In this document: positions 38,712 to 48,052 of the stretch, in pieces
Numbering within the stretch: position 1 is the first letter of the stretch
Layout of the letters: each line of letters starts with the position of its first letter
From: Staphylococcus marylandisciuri
GTDB taxonomy: Bacteria; Bacillota; Bacilli; Staphylococcales; Staphylococcaceae
Assembly: GCF_025519785.1 (NCBI RefSeq)
Contig: NZ_JAOPKZ010000015.1
Span: 1-64,000 of the forward strand
Direction of reading: 5' to 3'
Length of the DNA stretch: 64,000 nt
The notes under the pieces: model-generated
What the model saw: the letters and a program-made list of their open reading frames with translations, nothing else
Databases searched by the model: none
What the model was told of the DNA's origin: nothing
Program-made: the position numbers and the translations under genes

Positions 38712-38914
38712 GGCGTCTTTTATACAAGAGAAAAATATCCGTCTACCTTCCTTACAGTTTCTGTAGACCTGCCTTAACCGAAGTTGTTCAGAAATTTTGG
38801 TACTCAGAATGTTTGATATTCTAAACTAAAAAAACCTAACTAAAATAACTGTTAAATAGCTTTAGAGAACATTTATCCCAATAATACTGTTTAGATGAAA
38901 TTTATTTTTTCTAA
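38712..38914. other. Gap inside the decayed island
   Basis: AT-rich sequence without a recognisable gene, between integrase remnant 2 and a further gene scrap. Confidence 0.45.
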
Positions 38915-39079
38915 CTACTCAGTATGATGAAAAGAGAAGGCTATATTATCTTTAAAATCTTTTCCATCTTCTAAATTACTAATAAGTTGCTGCGCTGTAT
39001 TTGTATCTGCTCCCTTAGTTTTAAAAGCTGAGTTCCTTTTTTACCGAACTTAAAAAGAGGGATGTTTGATATAAAATTG
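38915..39079 (-). pseudogene. C-terminal gene fragment
   Basis: A minus-strand reading ends TAQQLISNLEDGKDF then KDNIAFSFHHTE and a stop. Upstream, a +/-1 shift is needed after KFGKKG, and no start exists. It has protein-like composition unlike the surrounding noise, so it is probably the tail of a lost gene. The family is not recognised. Confidence 0.4.
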
Positions 39080-39280
39080 TCAAGAAGTAGAGCTTTATTT
39101 TCTTGTGATTGGGAATGTTGCCATTGAGTTATTTTAATCTTAAAAATGAAAGTAATGAAAATAAAAAAGAAGTTGGTAAACTTGAAAAAAAAGATAGAGA
39201 TGGGAAGCTAGCTAAGCCTTTATTACTAAAGAGGTGGAAAAAGATAATATTAAAAGAAACTCATTGAGAAATACAGGGTC
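39080..39280 (+). other. Possible plus-strand gene scrap
   Basis: From about 39140 a short open stretch encodes NESNENKKEVGKLEKKDRDG then KLAKPLLLKRWKKIILKETH and a stop at about 39267. It has no start or ribosome-binding site; probably debris. Confidence 0.25.
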
Positions 39281-39337
39281 TATACTAAATAGGACTGGCG
39301 ACTTTAGCTGGTCCTATTTTTAATACAAAAAAGAGCG
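39281..39337. repeat. Palindromic repeat with CTATACTAAATAGGACT, copy 2
   Basis: AAATAGGAC ... GTCCTATTT hairpin with the same left flank as the copy at 2697-2754. The two copies lie at the ends of otherwise unrelated regions. Confidence 0.55.
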
Positions 39338-39376
39338 CAAATCCTACCATAATTATAAACAGAGGATAATGCGCTC
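39329..39376 (-). terminator. Terminator of the PSM-beta-like gene
   Basis: On the minus strand GAGCGCA/TGCGCTC with an inner ATCCT/AGGAT stem, followed by TTTTTTG. It lies 30 nt downstream of the peptide's stop codon. Confidence 0.8.
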
Positions 39377-39405
39377 ATAAATTATTGTTATAGTATAAAA
39401 GTCGT

Positions 39406-39558
39406 TTAATAGCCTAATGCATGTGCGATATCTTCGATGATTCCAGCAGAATTAGCGACGATATCTACAATACTTTTGCCTAATTCAGCTCCACCGCCGT
39501 TCTGAGCAGCAGTTACTGTATCAGCTATAGCCTTTCCTAAACCTTCAAGATGTTCCAT
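39406..39558 (-). CDS. Beta-class phenol-soluble modulin-like peptide
   Basis: A 50-residue amphipathic peptide with a strong GGAGGGGAAATT before its ATG. Its core AIADTVTAAQ ... LGKSIVDIVANSAGII aligns well with staphylococcal PSM-beta and S. haemolyticus gonococcal growth inhibitor peptides (for example LGTSIVDIV in S. epidermidis PSM-beta). These peptides are secreted without a signal by the Pmt ABC exporter and act as surfactants in biofilm spreading. It is longer than the usual 44 residues and ends EDIAHALGY instead of GKIFGF. It is a single gene, although PSM-beta genes often occur in tandem, and it lies inside the decayed island. Confidence 0.82.
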   Translation of the reverse strand: MEHLEGLGKAIADTVTAAQNGGGAELGKSIVDIVANSAGIIEDIAHALGY

Positions 39559-39907
39559 AATTTCCCCTCCTTCCCTTAAAAATCAATTACATTTTATCAA
39601 GCTTTATTTAGAAATTCAATAAAACATATTTAATTTTATTTATAAGATTTAAATTATTTCAGATTAATTTATTTAATATTTATACTATAATCTGATATTT
39701 CAATATAAAGTAATATAATAATAACTGTATGCTTGAAAAAAGTATGATCCCTTACTTTTAAAAGCGCTTTATATCTTAAACTGTTTACGTATCAAGCGCT
39801 TCATTCAAATAATCTTTAAAAGTTACTCAATATATTAAGGTTAATGTGTCCTCTCCATTTGACTGACGAATGACCGATAGAAGGGGAAAAATAAAGTGAT
39901 TGTTTAA

Positions 39908-40105
39908 GGGAGCGGGACAGAAATCTAATTTGAATAAAAAGATTTCGTAGTCCCGCCCCGGCAAGGATGACTAGAATTGAAAAAAGCTTGATACAAGCGC
40001 ATTTTCAAATCAGTCATTTACTGCCAAGATGCTGAAAAAGGCTGAGACATTACATTATGTCCCAGCCTCTATCTCTCTAGTCAAAGACCTTTATGTCCCG
40101 CTCCC
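39908..40105 (+). repeat. Family A three-hairpin repeat
   Basis: Complete unit starting GGGAGCGGGACAG, with the tail GTCAAAGACCTTTATGTC joined to a final CCCGCTCCC. Confidence 0.9.
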
Positions 40106-40259
40106 ATTGAAACTTGAGAAACTCTTAAAAGCGAATCTTACTTCGTTAGAGAATGTTTGTAAGTGAATATAAAAAAAGCATTAAACAACCAAATAACATT
40201 ACTTAATACCTTATTCACCTTCGAGCTTTTCCTTGTTCTGTCAGTTCTTTTGAAGCAAG

Positions 40260-40615
40260 TTAATATTTGTAGCTATAGCGATTTTGCCCAACCTCATGAG
40301 CTGCCGGTATATCTTTATAAGCTAGTGTACCTTGAGCTTGTTGGTTATAACTTTCAGGTTGTTGTACTCGGTTCTCTTTATTACCAGTTTTAGGCAGTTG
40401 ATCGCTGTTAACTTTCGTATTTTCTGCATGAGACTCTTGAGATGACTTTTCTTCGTCAGTACTCTGGTTTGTAACTGAAGATTGTTTCTCTTCAAGTGAT
40501 TTATCCTCTTGTTTACCTTCATAGCTTTGTTGGCGTCTTTCTTAGGCTTCTTATCATCTATTTTTAATTAATGATTTTTATGATTATATGATTTACTTTC
40601 TTCCTTTTTCGACAT
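40260..40615 (-). pseudogene. Broken gene for a Gln/Ser-rich protein
   Basis: The minus strand begins MSKKEESKSYNHKNH and hits a stop, resumes as KIDDKKPKKD, then needs a frameshift to continue as QSYEGKQEDKSLEEKQSS and on to QPESYNQQAQGTL, ending NRYSYKY. Composition is low-complexity and polar. The style resembles the MSKKEE... start and Ser/Gln/Asn-rich tail of the DUF4352 protein 1 kb downstream, so it may be a decayed neighbour of the same kind. Not functional as it stands. Confidence 0.55.
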
Positions 40616-40634
40616 GCTGCTAATACTAAGAAGG

Positions 40635-40797
40635 AAGTTGAGATGTAAATTTCTATGCTCTGAGAAACCGATTAACGGCATTTCAAAAGCAGAATTTTCG
40701 CCAGAGACGTTCACTATACGACTAAATTTGGAAAAATTCTTTACGCATTATTCAGTGCTTCTCAAATCTTAACCGCTTTTGTTCCGAACTCTATGCA
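40635..40797. repeat. Family C repeat, copy 2
   Basis: AGTTGAGATGTAAATTTC, CTCTGAGAAACCGATTAAC, AAAAGCAGAATTTTCG, ending CTCAAATCTTAACCGC and TTTTGTTCCGAACTC. Similar in order to 36537-36697. Confidence 0.75.
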
Positions 40798-41506
40798 CTA
40801 TTGTGAATTATTCATCTCTAAGCTAAACCTATAGATTCTTAACTGTTGAGATAGTATTTCTAAGGAAGAGAGCATACTTGCTGGCTTATTTATTACTAGT
40901 AGTGGTGTCTCTTAATTAGGAGGTAATTCCCTAAGTTCAAACAGCACGTATAAACATATACACTTTACATCAATTAGGGCACCAACAGCAGTCAAAAGAC
41001 AATAATATTTAGACTTGTTCATTTCGTTCCAAGGCGATGCTTTAACTCCTTATAATCTTCTTTTATCTAAAGTATAGAGTTATTTCTATAGAAGGTAATA
41101 AATAAGAACAATCTCGTTTAATTTAGCTTTGAACATGGTATGAAAGGTGTCATTAATAGAAGTTTACTGCTCCTGAACTAATGTGATAGTATTCAGAAAA
41201 TTTAGGGTCGCTTACCTAAATGAGATAGGTGTTTATCAATCGCTAGAACTTGATAACTTGTTACTAGTATAAAATGATAATAAAGAGGGTACACTGGATA
41301 TTTTTTATCTAAATTCAGCTACATATTAACTCTATTATTATACGGGTTGATTGCACCATGATATTAGTAGAAGGCAATATGTCTTAACGCTTAGCTCTCG
41401 CGTAATCACAGCATATCAATCAGATGTTAAAAGAGGCTGATAACCCGCCAACAATTGACGGATAAATTTGCTCATGCATAAGCTCTAATATGACGAGTGA
41501 GATTAA
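40798..41506. other. Long gap in the decayed island
   Basis: About 700 bp of AT-rich DNA with no gene, RNA motif or family A or B repeat that I can recognise. Probably degraded accessory sequence. Confidence 0.5.
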
Positions 41507-41546
41507 AAGGCCTCTGTTAGCTCTTTACGAGTATTCCAGAGGCCTT
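41507..41546 (-). terminator. Terminator of the DUF4352 gene
   Basis: AAGGCCTCTG pairs with CAGAGGCCTT; on the minus strand it is followed by TTTTAATC. A perfect ten-pair stem. Confidence 0.85.
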
Positions 41547-41550
41547 AGGA

Positions 41551-42561
41551 TTATTTTTTATTATTTGTATTAGATTCATTTGTCGCAGGTTTGTTAGACG
41601 AAGTTGAGTTAGAATGTGCTTCTGTATTTGATTGCGATGAAGAATGATTTCCCTGATCATTTTGTGTAGGTTGAGATGATTGATTTTGTTGTGGTGATTC
41701 CGATTGCTTTGCCGAAGAATCATCTTTTTTATTTGTAGATGGTTTAGCTTTATTAGCCGACGTTTCTTGTTGACTCGGTGCTTGAACTGCTGAATGATTA
41801 CGTTCTGTAGCTCCTTGAGAAGGGGCAGTCGGCGTCTTATTATAATTATTATTTTCGTCTACAGTAGAATTAGCATCTTCATTCTTGGAATCTTTCTCGT
41901 CCGCTACATTTTTGCTGTCACTTTTTAATTTTGAAATATCAAATGTGACGCTTTTACTACTAAATAGGGTAGATGAAATCTCTAACTTCTTATCTTTAGA
42001 GTTAGCGACTTTTGAAGAGACATCGAACACGATTTGACCAGATGCACTACTATCAGGGTTAATCTGTTCTAAGAAGAAAGTTGAACCGGAACCATCTTCA
42101 CGGATATTTGCTGCTGTGGAAGCGCTGCTATCTGCTTGTAATGTCTTTCCTTCAGACTTTAATTTAAACATAGTGCTATCAACGGTTAGTGCTTCATTTC
42201 CTTTGTTTTTAATCCTCACGTTGACAGTTATAAATTGTCCTTTGGGATATGTCGGCATAAATGTAGGATTGACTACATTAGTTTTAGTAGCTGAGTTAAC
42301 TGTAACGTTGAGGTCGCCATTTTTAGCAGTTTCACCCATTTTGTATTCACTTTTTACAGGCTGGGTGAAAGGCGTATCACCTTTAATAAAGAATATAATA
42401 GATATGATACCAATTGATAGAAGTAACAGGATGACTGCTGAAATAGTTAAACCTAATAGCCATCCTCTTTTAGGACGTTTGTGTTGTTGCCGACGCTTAT
42501 ATTCTTGAAATTCTACCCATTCACGTTGCTCTTGCTTGCTTTTATTGTGATAGTCTGCCAT
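41551..42561 (-). CDS. DUF4352 membrane-anchored extracellular protein
   Basis: A 336-residue protein: a basic cytoplasmic N-terminus (1-30), one membrane segment (about 34-60, GLTISAVILLLLSIGIISII), an extracellular DUF4352 immunoglobulin-like domain (about 70-215, including KNKGNEALTVDSTMFKL) and a long Ser/Asn/Gln/Lys-rich tail (about 216-336). DUF4352 domains are often annotated telomeric repeat-binding factor 2 by error. There is no sortase signal. The low-complexity tail is compositionally like wall-spanning linkers. AAGGAG lies upstream. It marks the right edge of the island-like region before menE. Confidence 0.78.
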   Translation of the reverse strand: MADYHNKSKQEQREWVEFQEYKRRQQHKRPKRGWLLGLTISAVILLLLSIGIISIIFFIKGDTPFTQPVKSEYKMGETAKNGDLNVTVNSATKTNVVNPTFMPTYPKGQFITVNVRIKNKGNEALTVDSTMFKLKSEGKTLQADSSASTAANIREDGSGSTFFLEQINPDSSASGQIVFDVSSKVANSKDKKLEISSTLFSSKSVTFDISKLKSDSKNVADEKDSKNEDANSTVDENNNYNKTPTAPSQGATERNHSAVQAPSQQETSANKAKPSTNKKDDSSAKQSESPQQNQSSQPTQNDQGNHSSSQSNTEAHSNSTSSNKPATNESNTNNKK

Positions 42562-42759
42562 ATAGTTGCTCCTTTTCTTATGATTGATGTTATCTCTTAT
42601 TTTTAAATTCTCTATATATAAAGCTAATTATAATAGGGTTCAGAAGAATTGCAATATAATTTCAAAATAATTTATTTGTGTTGATGACTAACTTTAGTAA
42701 TGATAAATGAAGTAAAACAAACTAAGATTGAGCCAGGGATATAAATATTAGAAAAGATA

Positions 42760-42946
42760 GGGTAGCGGGACAGAAATCTAATTTGAATAAAAAGATTTCG
42801 TAGTCCCGCCTCGGCAAGGATGACTAGAATTGAAAAAAGCTTGATACAAGCGCGTTTTCAAATCAGTCATCTACTGCCGAGATGTTGAAGAGGCTGGGAT
42901 TTATGTCCCAGCTTTTTCTCTCTAGTCAGAGACCTTTATGTCCCAG
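42760..42946 (+). repeat. Family A three-hairpin repeat
   Basis: Complete unit (GGGTAGCGGGACAG variant start) with the tail CTCTCTAGTCAGAGACCTTT, upstream of menE. Confidence 0.88.
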
Positions 42947-43011
42947 GATCTCAATGTTGTGCTTATAGACTGTAAAAACGTTATAATAATTAAGAAAATG
43001 GAGGGATAAAG

Positions 43012-44400
43012 TTGAAACCGTGGTTAGCTCAACAAGCACACCTACAACCTGATAAAGTTTTTATAGATAATGGAAGTGAAAGATTAAGTTTTTCGAGCTG
43101 CTATAGTAAAGCTAAGAAACTCGCATATGTGTTAAAAGAATATGACTTGCGTAGGGTAGGGCTTTACATCGATAATTCCATTGAGTCTGTCATTTTAATC
43201 AATGCGGCGTGGCTAGCTGGTATAGAAATTGCTATGATCAATACGCGTTTAACTAAAGATGAAATTTTGAATCAGATGAAGTCAGTGGAAATACAAACGA
43301 TATTGAAGACCAAACCACTACAATTAAACAATATACGTTTATTAGATTATAACGATATAACTAAGCAAACATCTAAAAAAATGTATGAAACGACGAGCGA
43401 CCCTGAACAGATAGCTTCCATCATGTTTACTTCTGGTACCACTGGCCCGCAAAAAGCCGTTCCCCAGACGTTTGAGAATCATTACGCTAGTGCTTTAGGC
43501 TGTGAAGAAAGCTTAGGATTTGATCGACATACCGTGTGGTTATCTGTATTACCTATTTATCACATTTCAGGATTGAGCGTCATTATACGTGCGTTGATCA
43601 AAGGGTTTACAGTTAGATTGGAAAGAAAGTTTCAGACCCAACGTATGTTGAATATTATACAGAGTGAGGGCCCTACTCATATTTCACTTGTACCACAGAC
43701 ATTACAATGGTTAATGGATGCAGGTCTCAACCAACCTTATTCAATTGAAAAGATCTTACTAGGTGGCGCAAAGTTATCACGACAACTTATTGAGCAGGCT
43801 TTGGATAGACAATTACCTATTTATAATTCCTTCGGTATGACAGAGACGTGTTCTCAATTTCTAACAGCTTCGCCTTCAATGCTAAAATGTCGACCTGATA
43901 CAGTGGGGCAACCAAGTGAAAATGTACAAGTTACAATAAAGAGACCTAATAAGGACGGGCATGGAGAATTGTTGATAAAGGGTAAGAATGTCATGGATGG
44001 TTATCTCTATCCAAGTCATTTAAGCGATACTTTTGAAGATGGCTATTTTAAGACTGGAGATATAGCTGAAATTGACAACAAAGGTTACATAATGGTGTAT
44101 GATCGTCGTAAAGATTTAATAATTAGTGGTGGCGAAAATATTTATCCCTATCAAATCGAAAGCGTCGCTCGTGCATATTCGAATGTAATAGATGCCATGT
44201 GTATCGGAGTTGAGGATGAGGTCTGGGGTCAAGTGCCCAAACTATTCGTCATAGTTCAAAAAGGTTATAACGAATTACAATTTAGAGAATATTTAACTGT
44301 ACACCTTGCTAAATATAAAGTTCCTAAGAAGATCCAAGTTGTAGAAGAACTCCCTTATACATCCACTGGTAAATTACAACGTAGTTATTTTAAAGGATAA
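43012..44400 (+). CDS. menE: o-Succinylbenzoate-CoA ligase MenE
   Basis: A 462-residue adenylate-forming enzyme that makes succinylbenzoyl-CoA in menaquinone synthesis. The ATP-binding signature [15 protein letters not shown] (about 141), the hinge KTGDIAEID and the C-terminal catalytic Lys in TSTGKLQR (about 456) are present. Translation begins at TTG behind GGAGGG. menC follows 20 nt later. Menaquinone is the only quinone of staphylococci, so the pathway links to the haem operon in this window. Confidence 0.95.
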   Translation: MKPWLAQQAHLQPDKVFIDNGSERLSFSSCYSKAKKLAYVLKEYDLRRVGLYIDNSIESVILINAAWLAGIEIAMINTRLTKDEILNQMKSVEIQTILKTKPLQLNNIRLLDYNDITKQTSKKMYETTSDPEQIASIMFTSGTTGPQKAVPQTFENHYASALGCEESLGFDRHTVWLSVLPIYHISGLSVIIRALIKGFTVRLERKFQTQRMLNIIQSEGPTHISLVPQTLQWLMDAGLNQPYSIEKILLGGAKLSRQLIEQALDRQLPIYNSFGMTETCSQFLTASPSMLKCRPDTVGQPSENVQVTIKRPNKDGHGELLIKGKNVMDGYLYPSHLSDTFEDGYFKTGDIAEIDNKGYIMVYDRRKDLIISGGENIYPYQIESVARAYSNVIDAMCIGVEDEVWGQVPKLFVIVQKGYNELQFREYLTVHLAKYKVPKKIQVVEELPYTSTGKLQRSYFKG

Positions 44401-44420
44401 ATGAGTAGAGGGGGGAAGTT

Positions 44421-45425
44421 ATGCGGCTAGTATCACTCAATTTTTACTTAGTGGACGAACCATTTAAACAAGCCATTGTTACGCCTAAAATACGCTTAGA
44501 TAGAAGGAAAGCGTTAATTATAGAACTTATCACTGAAGATGGAAAGAATGTGTATGGAGAGTGTAATGCTTTCGAAACGAACTGGTATGCGGATACCGTA
44601 ATTAGTGATGTTAAAGAGGCTATCGAGAAGTGGTTTATTAAAATTAAAAATAAAAAGTTATGTACATACCAGGAAGCCTTACATTATGCGGATATGTTAA
44701 AGGATCAACAGGACGCAAGACATACAGTTGTGATGGCGCTTTATCAATTATTTCATAAATTACCGACGTTTAGGGTGGAATACGGTGCGACAGTGAATGG
44801 GATGACTAATCAGTCACTACAGTACATTAAAGATAACCGTCCAAAGCGCGTTAAAGTCAAGTGGTCTTCAACAATTCAAGAGGACATACACGGGCTGCAA
44901 TCACTTGATTATCAACCTCTGATAGCTTTAGATGCCAATGAATCGCTAACTAAGCCCGATATAGCAGAATTGGAGAAGATAGCAGAGAGTGATATATTGT
45001 ATATCGAAGAGCCTTTCAAGAAGATGGATAAAGCGTTAATACAAACTGTGAGTCATCTCGTGCCGGTAGCTATTGATGAAAAAGCCACTAGTATTCAGGC
45101 GATAGAGCATCTTGTCAGTCACTATGATATTAAAGTGGTTGTTATTAAACCCTTCAGATTAGGGGGAATGGATAAGGCTATGGAAGTTATCCAGTACCTA
45201 GGGGGTAAAGGCATACAAACTGTTGTCGGTGGCATGTATGAGTATGGTTTAAGTAAGTACTTTACTGCCTTATTATCAAGTTATGCTCCTCTACCAGGTG
45301 ACATCACGCCTGAAGGTTATTATTTTGAAAGAGATATCGTTCGGCATGGAGGTAAACTTGAGGATGGTTATATTAAATTTGAACCACCTCAGATGTTATC
45401 TCGTCAGCTTAAAAGCTATGAATGA
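44421..45425 (+). CDS. menC: o-Succinylbenzoate synthase MenC
   Basis: A 334-residue enolase-superfamily enzyme that dehydrates SHCHC to o-succinylbenzoate, the substrate of MenE. The catalytic Lys pair is seen in VKVKWS (about 151) and [10 protein letters not shown] (about 240), with metal ligands in LDANES, YIEEPF and AIDEKA. GAGGGGGGAAG precedes the ATG. Gene order menE-menC is as in S. aureus. Its 3' end overlaps the convergent yidD by about 10 bp. Confidence 0.95.
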   Translation: MRLVSLNFYLVDEPFKQAIVTPKIRLDRRKALIIELITEDGKNVYGECNAFETNWYADTVISDVKEAIEKWFIKIKNKKLCTYQEALHYADMLKDQQDARHTVVMALYQLFHKLPTFRVEYGATVNGMTNQSLQYIKDNRPKRVKVKWSSTIQEDIHGLQSLDYQPLIALDANESLTKPDIAELEKIAESDILYIEEPFKKMDKALIQTVSHLVPVAIDEKATSIQAIEHLVSHYDIKVVVIKPFRLGGMDKAMEVIQYLGGKGIQTVVGGMYEYGLSKYFTALLSSYAPLPGDITPEGYYFERDIVRHGGKLEDGYIKFEPPQMLSRQLKSYE

Positions 45426-45661
45426 TGTTTCTTGTTCTTATGTTCTTTCTTGATTGGTACTGGGTCAAAGCCGCTCTTGTGAAATGGATGACATTTAGAT
45501 ATGCGCTTAATACCCATCCAAGTTCCCTTTAAAGGGCCGTAAACTTCGATGGCTTCGCGAGTATACTCTGAACAAGTTGGGTAGAAACGACATGTTCTAG
45601 GTGTCATAGGCGAAATATATTGTTGATAGAATTTAATTAAAGATAAAAACAGTTTTTTCAT
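45416..45661 (-). CDS. yidD: Membrane protein insertion efficiency factor YidD
   Basis: An 81-residue protein with the family signature [20 protein letters not shown] (about 10-30) and three conserved Cys. It is a small membrane-associated protein that aids YidC/Oxa1-type insertion. The start at 45661 (MKKLFLSL) has GAGGA upstream; the ATG at 45679 lacks one. It overlaps the menC 3' end on the opposite strand and diverges from the Nudix gene. Confidence 0.93.
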   Translation of the reverse strand: MKKLFLSLIKFYQQYISPMTPRTCRFYPTCSEYTREAIEVYGPLKGTWMGIKRISKCHPFHKSGFDPVPIKKEHKNKKHHS

Positions 45662-45728
45662 AATTAATCCTCGCTTCATCGTTATGGATTATAGGGATTA
45701 TAACATATTTTACATGGGTGGTGATGGG

Positions 45729-46193
45729 TTGAGATTTATAGACGGCGAGAATGATGATGTATTTTTAGAGTATAAAAATGATGATGATCCGAATGGTGAA
45801 CACGTACTAATTATCCCTGAATATCAGAATCAATTACTCTTTACGAAACATAAGATACGAGGCATCGAATTTCCAGGAGGGAAAAAGGAACAAGATGAAT
45901 CCGCGTTAAAAGCAATGCAGCGGGAATTATATGAGGAGACAGGAGCAGAAGTGTTAGAACATCATTACATCGCTCAATATTTCGTCAAGAGAAAACACGG
46001 TCAATCTTTTAGCAAAGATGTATTTTTTGTTAAAGTGAAATCTCTAAAGTCGCGAACAGATTATTATGAAACCGCTGGACCTATTTTATTTAAAGAAGTG
46101 AGTGAGATAAGTGAAGGCGAGAAGAGCTATTTGTTAAATGATCCAGCTATACTTCATTGTTTAGAAAGAGTGAGGAAACTTGGACTTTATTAA
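45729..46193 (+). CDS. Nudix hydrolase, YtkD-like
   Basis: A 154-residue Nudix hydrolase with a complete Nudix box: GGKKEQDESALKAMQREL then YEETGAE, preceded by RGIEFP. It aligns with Bacillus YtkD (DYYETAGPILF matches its DYFETKGPVLF), which degrades 8-oxo-dGTP and other nucleoside triphosphates. I chose the TTG at 45729 because its first residues align with the YtkD N-terminus and GGGTGG lies seven bases upstream. An ATG at 45684 gives a longer frame with no signal. It overlaps the next gene by about 14 bp. Confidence 0.82.
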   Translation: MRFIDGENDDVFLEYKNDDDPNGEHVLIIPEYQNQLLFTKHKIRGIEFPGGKKEQDESALKAMQRELYEETGAEVLEHHYIAQYFVKRKHGQSFSKDVFFVKVKSLKSRTDYYETAGPILFKEVSEISEGEKSYLLNDPAILHCLERVRKLGLY

Positions 46194-46953
46194 ACGTAAA
46201 CGCATGCCTGCAGAGCTTAATAACCATATTTCAGAAGAAGTAACTTACCTCGTTCAAAACCTAGCTATCAAAGGTTTATTGCTCACACCTCTTAGAAAAA
46301 TTCAGCGTATCGTCGTTTATCTTAGAGGTGGCAAAGGACAAGTGGGTCGCGTACGCACTGCTCGTCTGCTTCAATTTAGTAATCAAACTACACTGATCTT
46401 TGCGCCATACTATCGCGGTAATAATGGCAGTGAGGGTAAAGATGAATTTTGTGGTAATGATCTTAATGATGTCATCGTTCCTATTAAAATGTTAGCTCAA
46501 CACTACCCGAATGTGCCTATACATATCGTTGGATTTTCAAGAGGGGGGATTCAGGGGTTACTTACGTTTCAAGAGGTTCCAATTACTAGTTTTATTATAT
46601 GGGGCGGAGTGACTGATCTCTTGCTTATGTACGAAGAAAGACAAGATTTACGAGGAATGATGCGCAGGATGATAGGTCATCCAACTAAAAATTTGTCTGT
46701 ATATCACGAACGTAATGGACTGTCATCATTATCTAGACATAGCCCTCCTATACTCATAGTTCATGGTGGGAAGGATAAGCAAGTAAATATTCAGCAAGCT
46801 TATAAACTGGAACATCGACTTGATGAAATAGGGGCAACGTATCAAACGTATTATCAGCCAACTGAGGGGCATGTGCCTCGCCCTCCTGGTTTAACTTCTG
46901 CATTGCAGAAAGTACATCAATGGATGGACGATATAGAACGCAACAACATCTAG
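46180..46953 (+). CDS. Alpha/beta hydrolase, prolyl-oligopeptidase-like
   Basis: A 257-residue hydrolase with nucleophile motif VGFSRGGIQG (Ser, about 125), the probable acid in HGGKDKQVN and His in PTEGHVPRP. It is similar in size and style to Bacillus YtmA-type S9 peptidase-like proteins. Translation appears to start at TTG inside the end of the Nudix gene, with GAGG before it, so the two are translationally coupled. The substrate is unknown; the pairing with a nucleotide-sanitising enzyme does not point to one. Confidence 0.82.
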   Translation: MDFIKRKRMPAELNNHISEEVTYLVQNLAIKGLLLTPLRKIQRIVVYLRGGKGQVGRVRTARLLQFSNQTTLIFAPYYRGNNGSEGKDEFCGNDLNDVIVPIKMLAQHYPNVPIHIVGFSRGGIQGLLTFQEVPITSFIIWGGVTDLLLMYEERQDLRGMMRRMIGHPTKNLSVYHERNGLSSLSRHSPPILIVHGGKDKQVNIQQAYKLEHRLDEIGATYQTYYQPTEGHVPRPPGLTSALQKVHQWMDDIERNNI

Positions 46954-47279
46954 CGTAGATGTTTAACTTAGGAAATATAGAAGCTTTTGTTTAAATAAAT
47001 CGATAAAGTAACAAAGCACAATGCTAAATGTGAGATGCTTTCTTTTCAATCTAAGTAGGATCTGATCCAATTATATTAGCTAAGGATTATAATATATTAT
47101 AGTAACTTGCTAATAGCAGTTGATAAGGTAATAATACATTAAGCGACATTAATATTTCGTTGTTTAGTACATTGATTATAAAGACTGAGGAATAGAAGTA
47201 AATTTATTTATAGTCGACCTATAAAAAGGCCCTTTCTTGATGCAGTATTAAAGATAGAAATAAGACTTTAATAAGCAAT
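46954..47279. other. Gap with no gene
   Basis: AT-rich intergenic DNA leading to a short family A hairpin. No convincing reading frame or RNA motif. Confidence 0.5.
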
Positions 47280-47330
47280 GGGAGCGGGACAGAAATTTTT
47301 TTATTCAAATAAGATTTCTGTCCCGCTCCC
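47280..47330. repeat. Family A short form (single hairpin)
   Basis: GGGAGCGGGACAGAAATTT and AAGATTTCTGTCCCGCTCCC arms, with small variation at the loop. It lies between convergent genes (the hydrolase and a DUF3139 gene). Confidence 0.9.
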
Positions 47331-47371
47331 ATTTTAGCGATAGAGCACATTTATGAACGAGACTTTTAAAT

Positions 47372-47770
47372 TTATTTTATATCATATTTTTCTTCAAAGT
47401 GAGGTCGCCTTATATAATCTTTATGCTTTTTTTTACTGTCAAAATATTTATCATATTTCTCTTTCAAAATGGCTTCTCCTGTTAATTTATTATCATCATC
47501 AAAAGAATACGTATACGTGTTGTAAGGCTCATCTTTAAAAGTGACTTCGACATCATTTTCTCCAGTGTTCAACACGAAAGAGGGTTTCTCCGTTTTAATT
47601 TTGTCCTCCCATCCTCTTTTCTTAAGTTCGCGATGAACTTTTGCTTTAGTTTTAGCTTCTTCTTGCTTTTGATAACCTAAATACAAGTGTTTACCCATAA
47701 TAAACGCTACTATTAATATAATAATTAAAGAAATAATGATAATACCTATAATTTTAAATTTTTTATTCAT
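47372..47770 (-). CDS. DUF3139 domain protein, paralogue 1
   Basis: A 132-residue protein with an N-terminal membrane segment (about 8-28, IIGIIIISLIIILIVAFI) and a basic/acidic extracellular DUF3139 domain (RELKKRGWEDKI, VEVTFKDEPYNTYTYSFDD). AGGAGG lies five bases before the ATG. Its paralogue at 48053 is closely similar throughout, so this is a recent tandem duplication. The function is unknown; DUF3139 proteins are small exported proteins of Firmicutes. Confidence 0.85.
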   Translation of the reverse strand: MNKKFKIIGIIIISLIIILIVAFIMGKHLYLGYQKQEEAKTKAKVHRELKKRGWEDKIKTEKPSFVLNTGENDVEVTFKDEPYNTYTYSFDDDNKLTGEAILKEKYDKYFDSKKKHKDYIRRPHFEEKYDIK

Positions 47771-48052
47771 ATTAACCTCCTAACCTAAACTTTTACTTGC
47801 ATTAATTTTTATAAAAATAAATAATTTTATACATTTATAAGATATATTTGTAAGAAGAATAAAGTCAAGCTCTATTAGGCAGCATAAGTTAAAGTTATTA
47901 CTTTAGGGAAGGTGTTAATCGATTTCCCAGAGCACAGGCATTATATGTCTCAACCTCAAGTCTTTAAATAAGCAATACAGTAGAATTCAAATCAGAAGTG
48001 AACCCCACTGTATTTGTTCGATCCAGCACATTTTTATATCAGACTTAAGCAC
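47771..48052. other. Spacer between DUF3139 paralogues with family C trace
   Basis: Contains a short family C fragment (AATCGATTTCCCAGAGCACAG, 47917-47937, in part) and otherwise unremarkable AT-rich sequence. Confidence 0.45.

Noticed and set aside
40321..40420. LPKTGN in the decayed gene as a sortase sorting signal
   Set aside because: No hydrophobic segment and positive tail follow it; the sequence continues with polar residues to the stop, so it is not a cell-wall anchor.
41517..41723. Basic Asn/Gln/Ile-rich open frame on the minus strand
   Set aside because: It is an out-of-frame shadow of the low-complexity tail of the DUF4352 gene.
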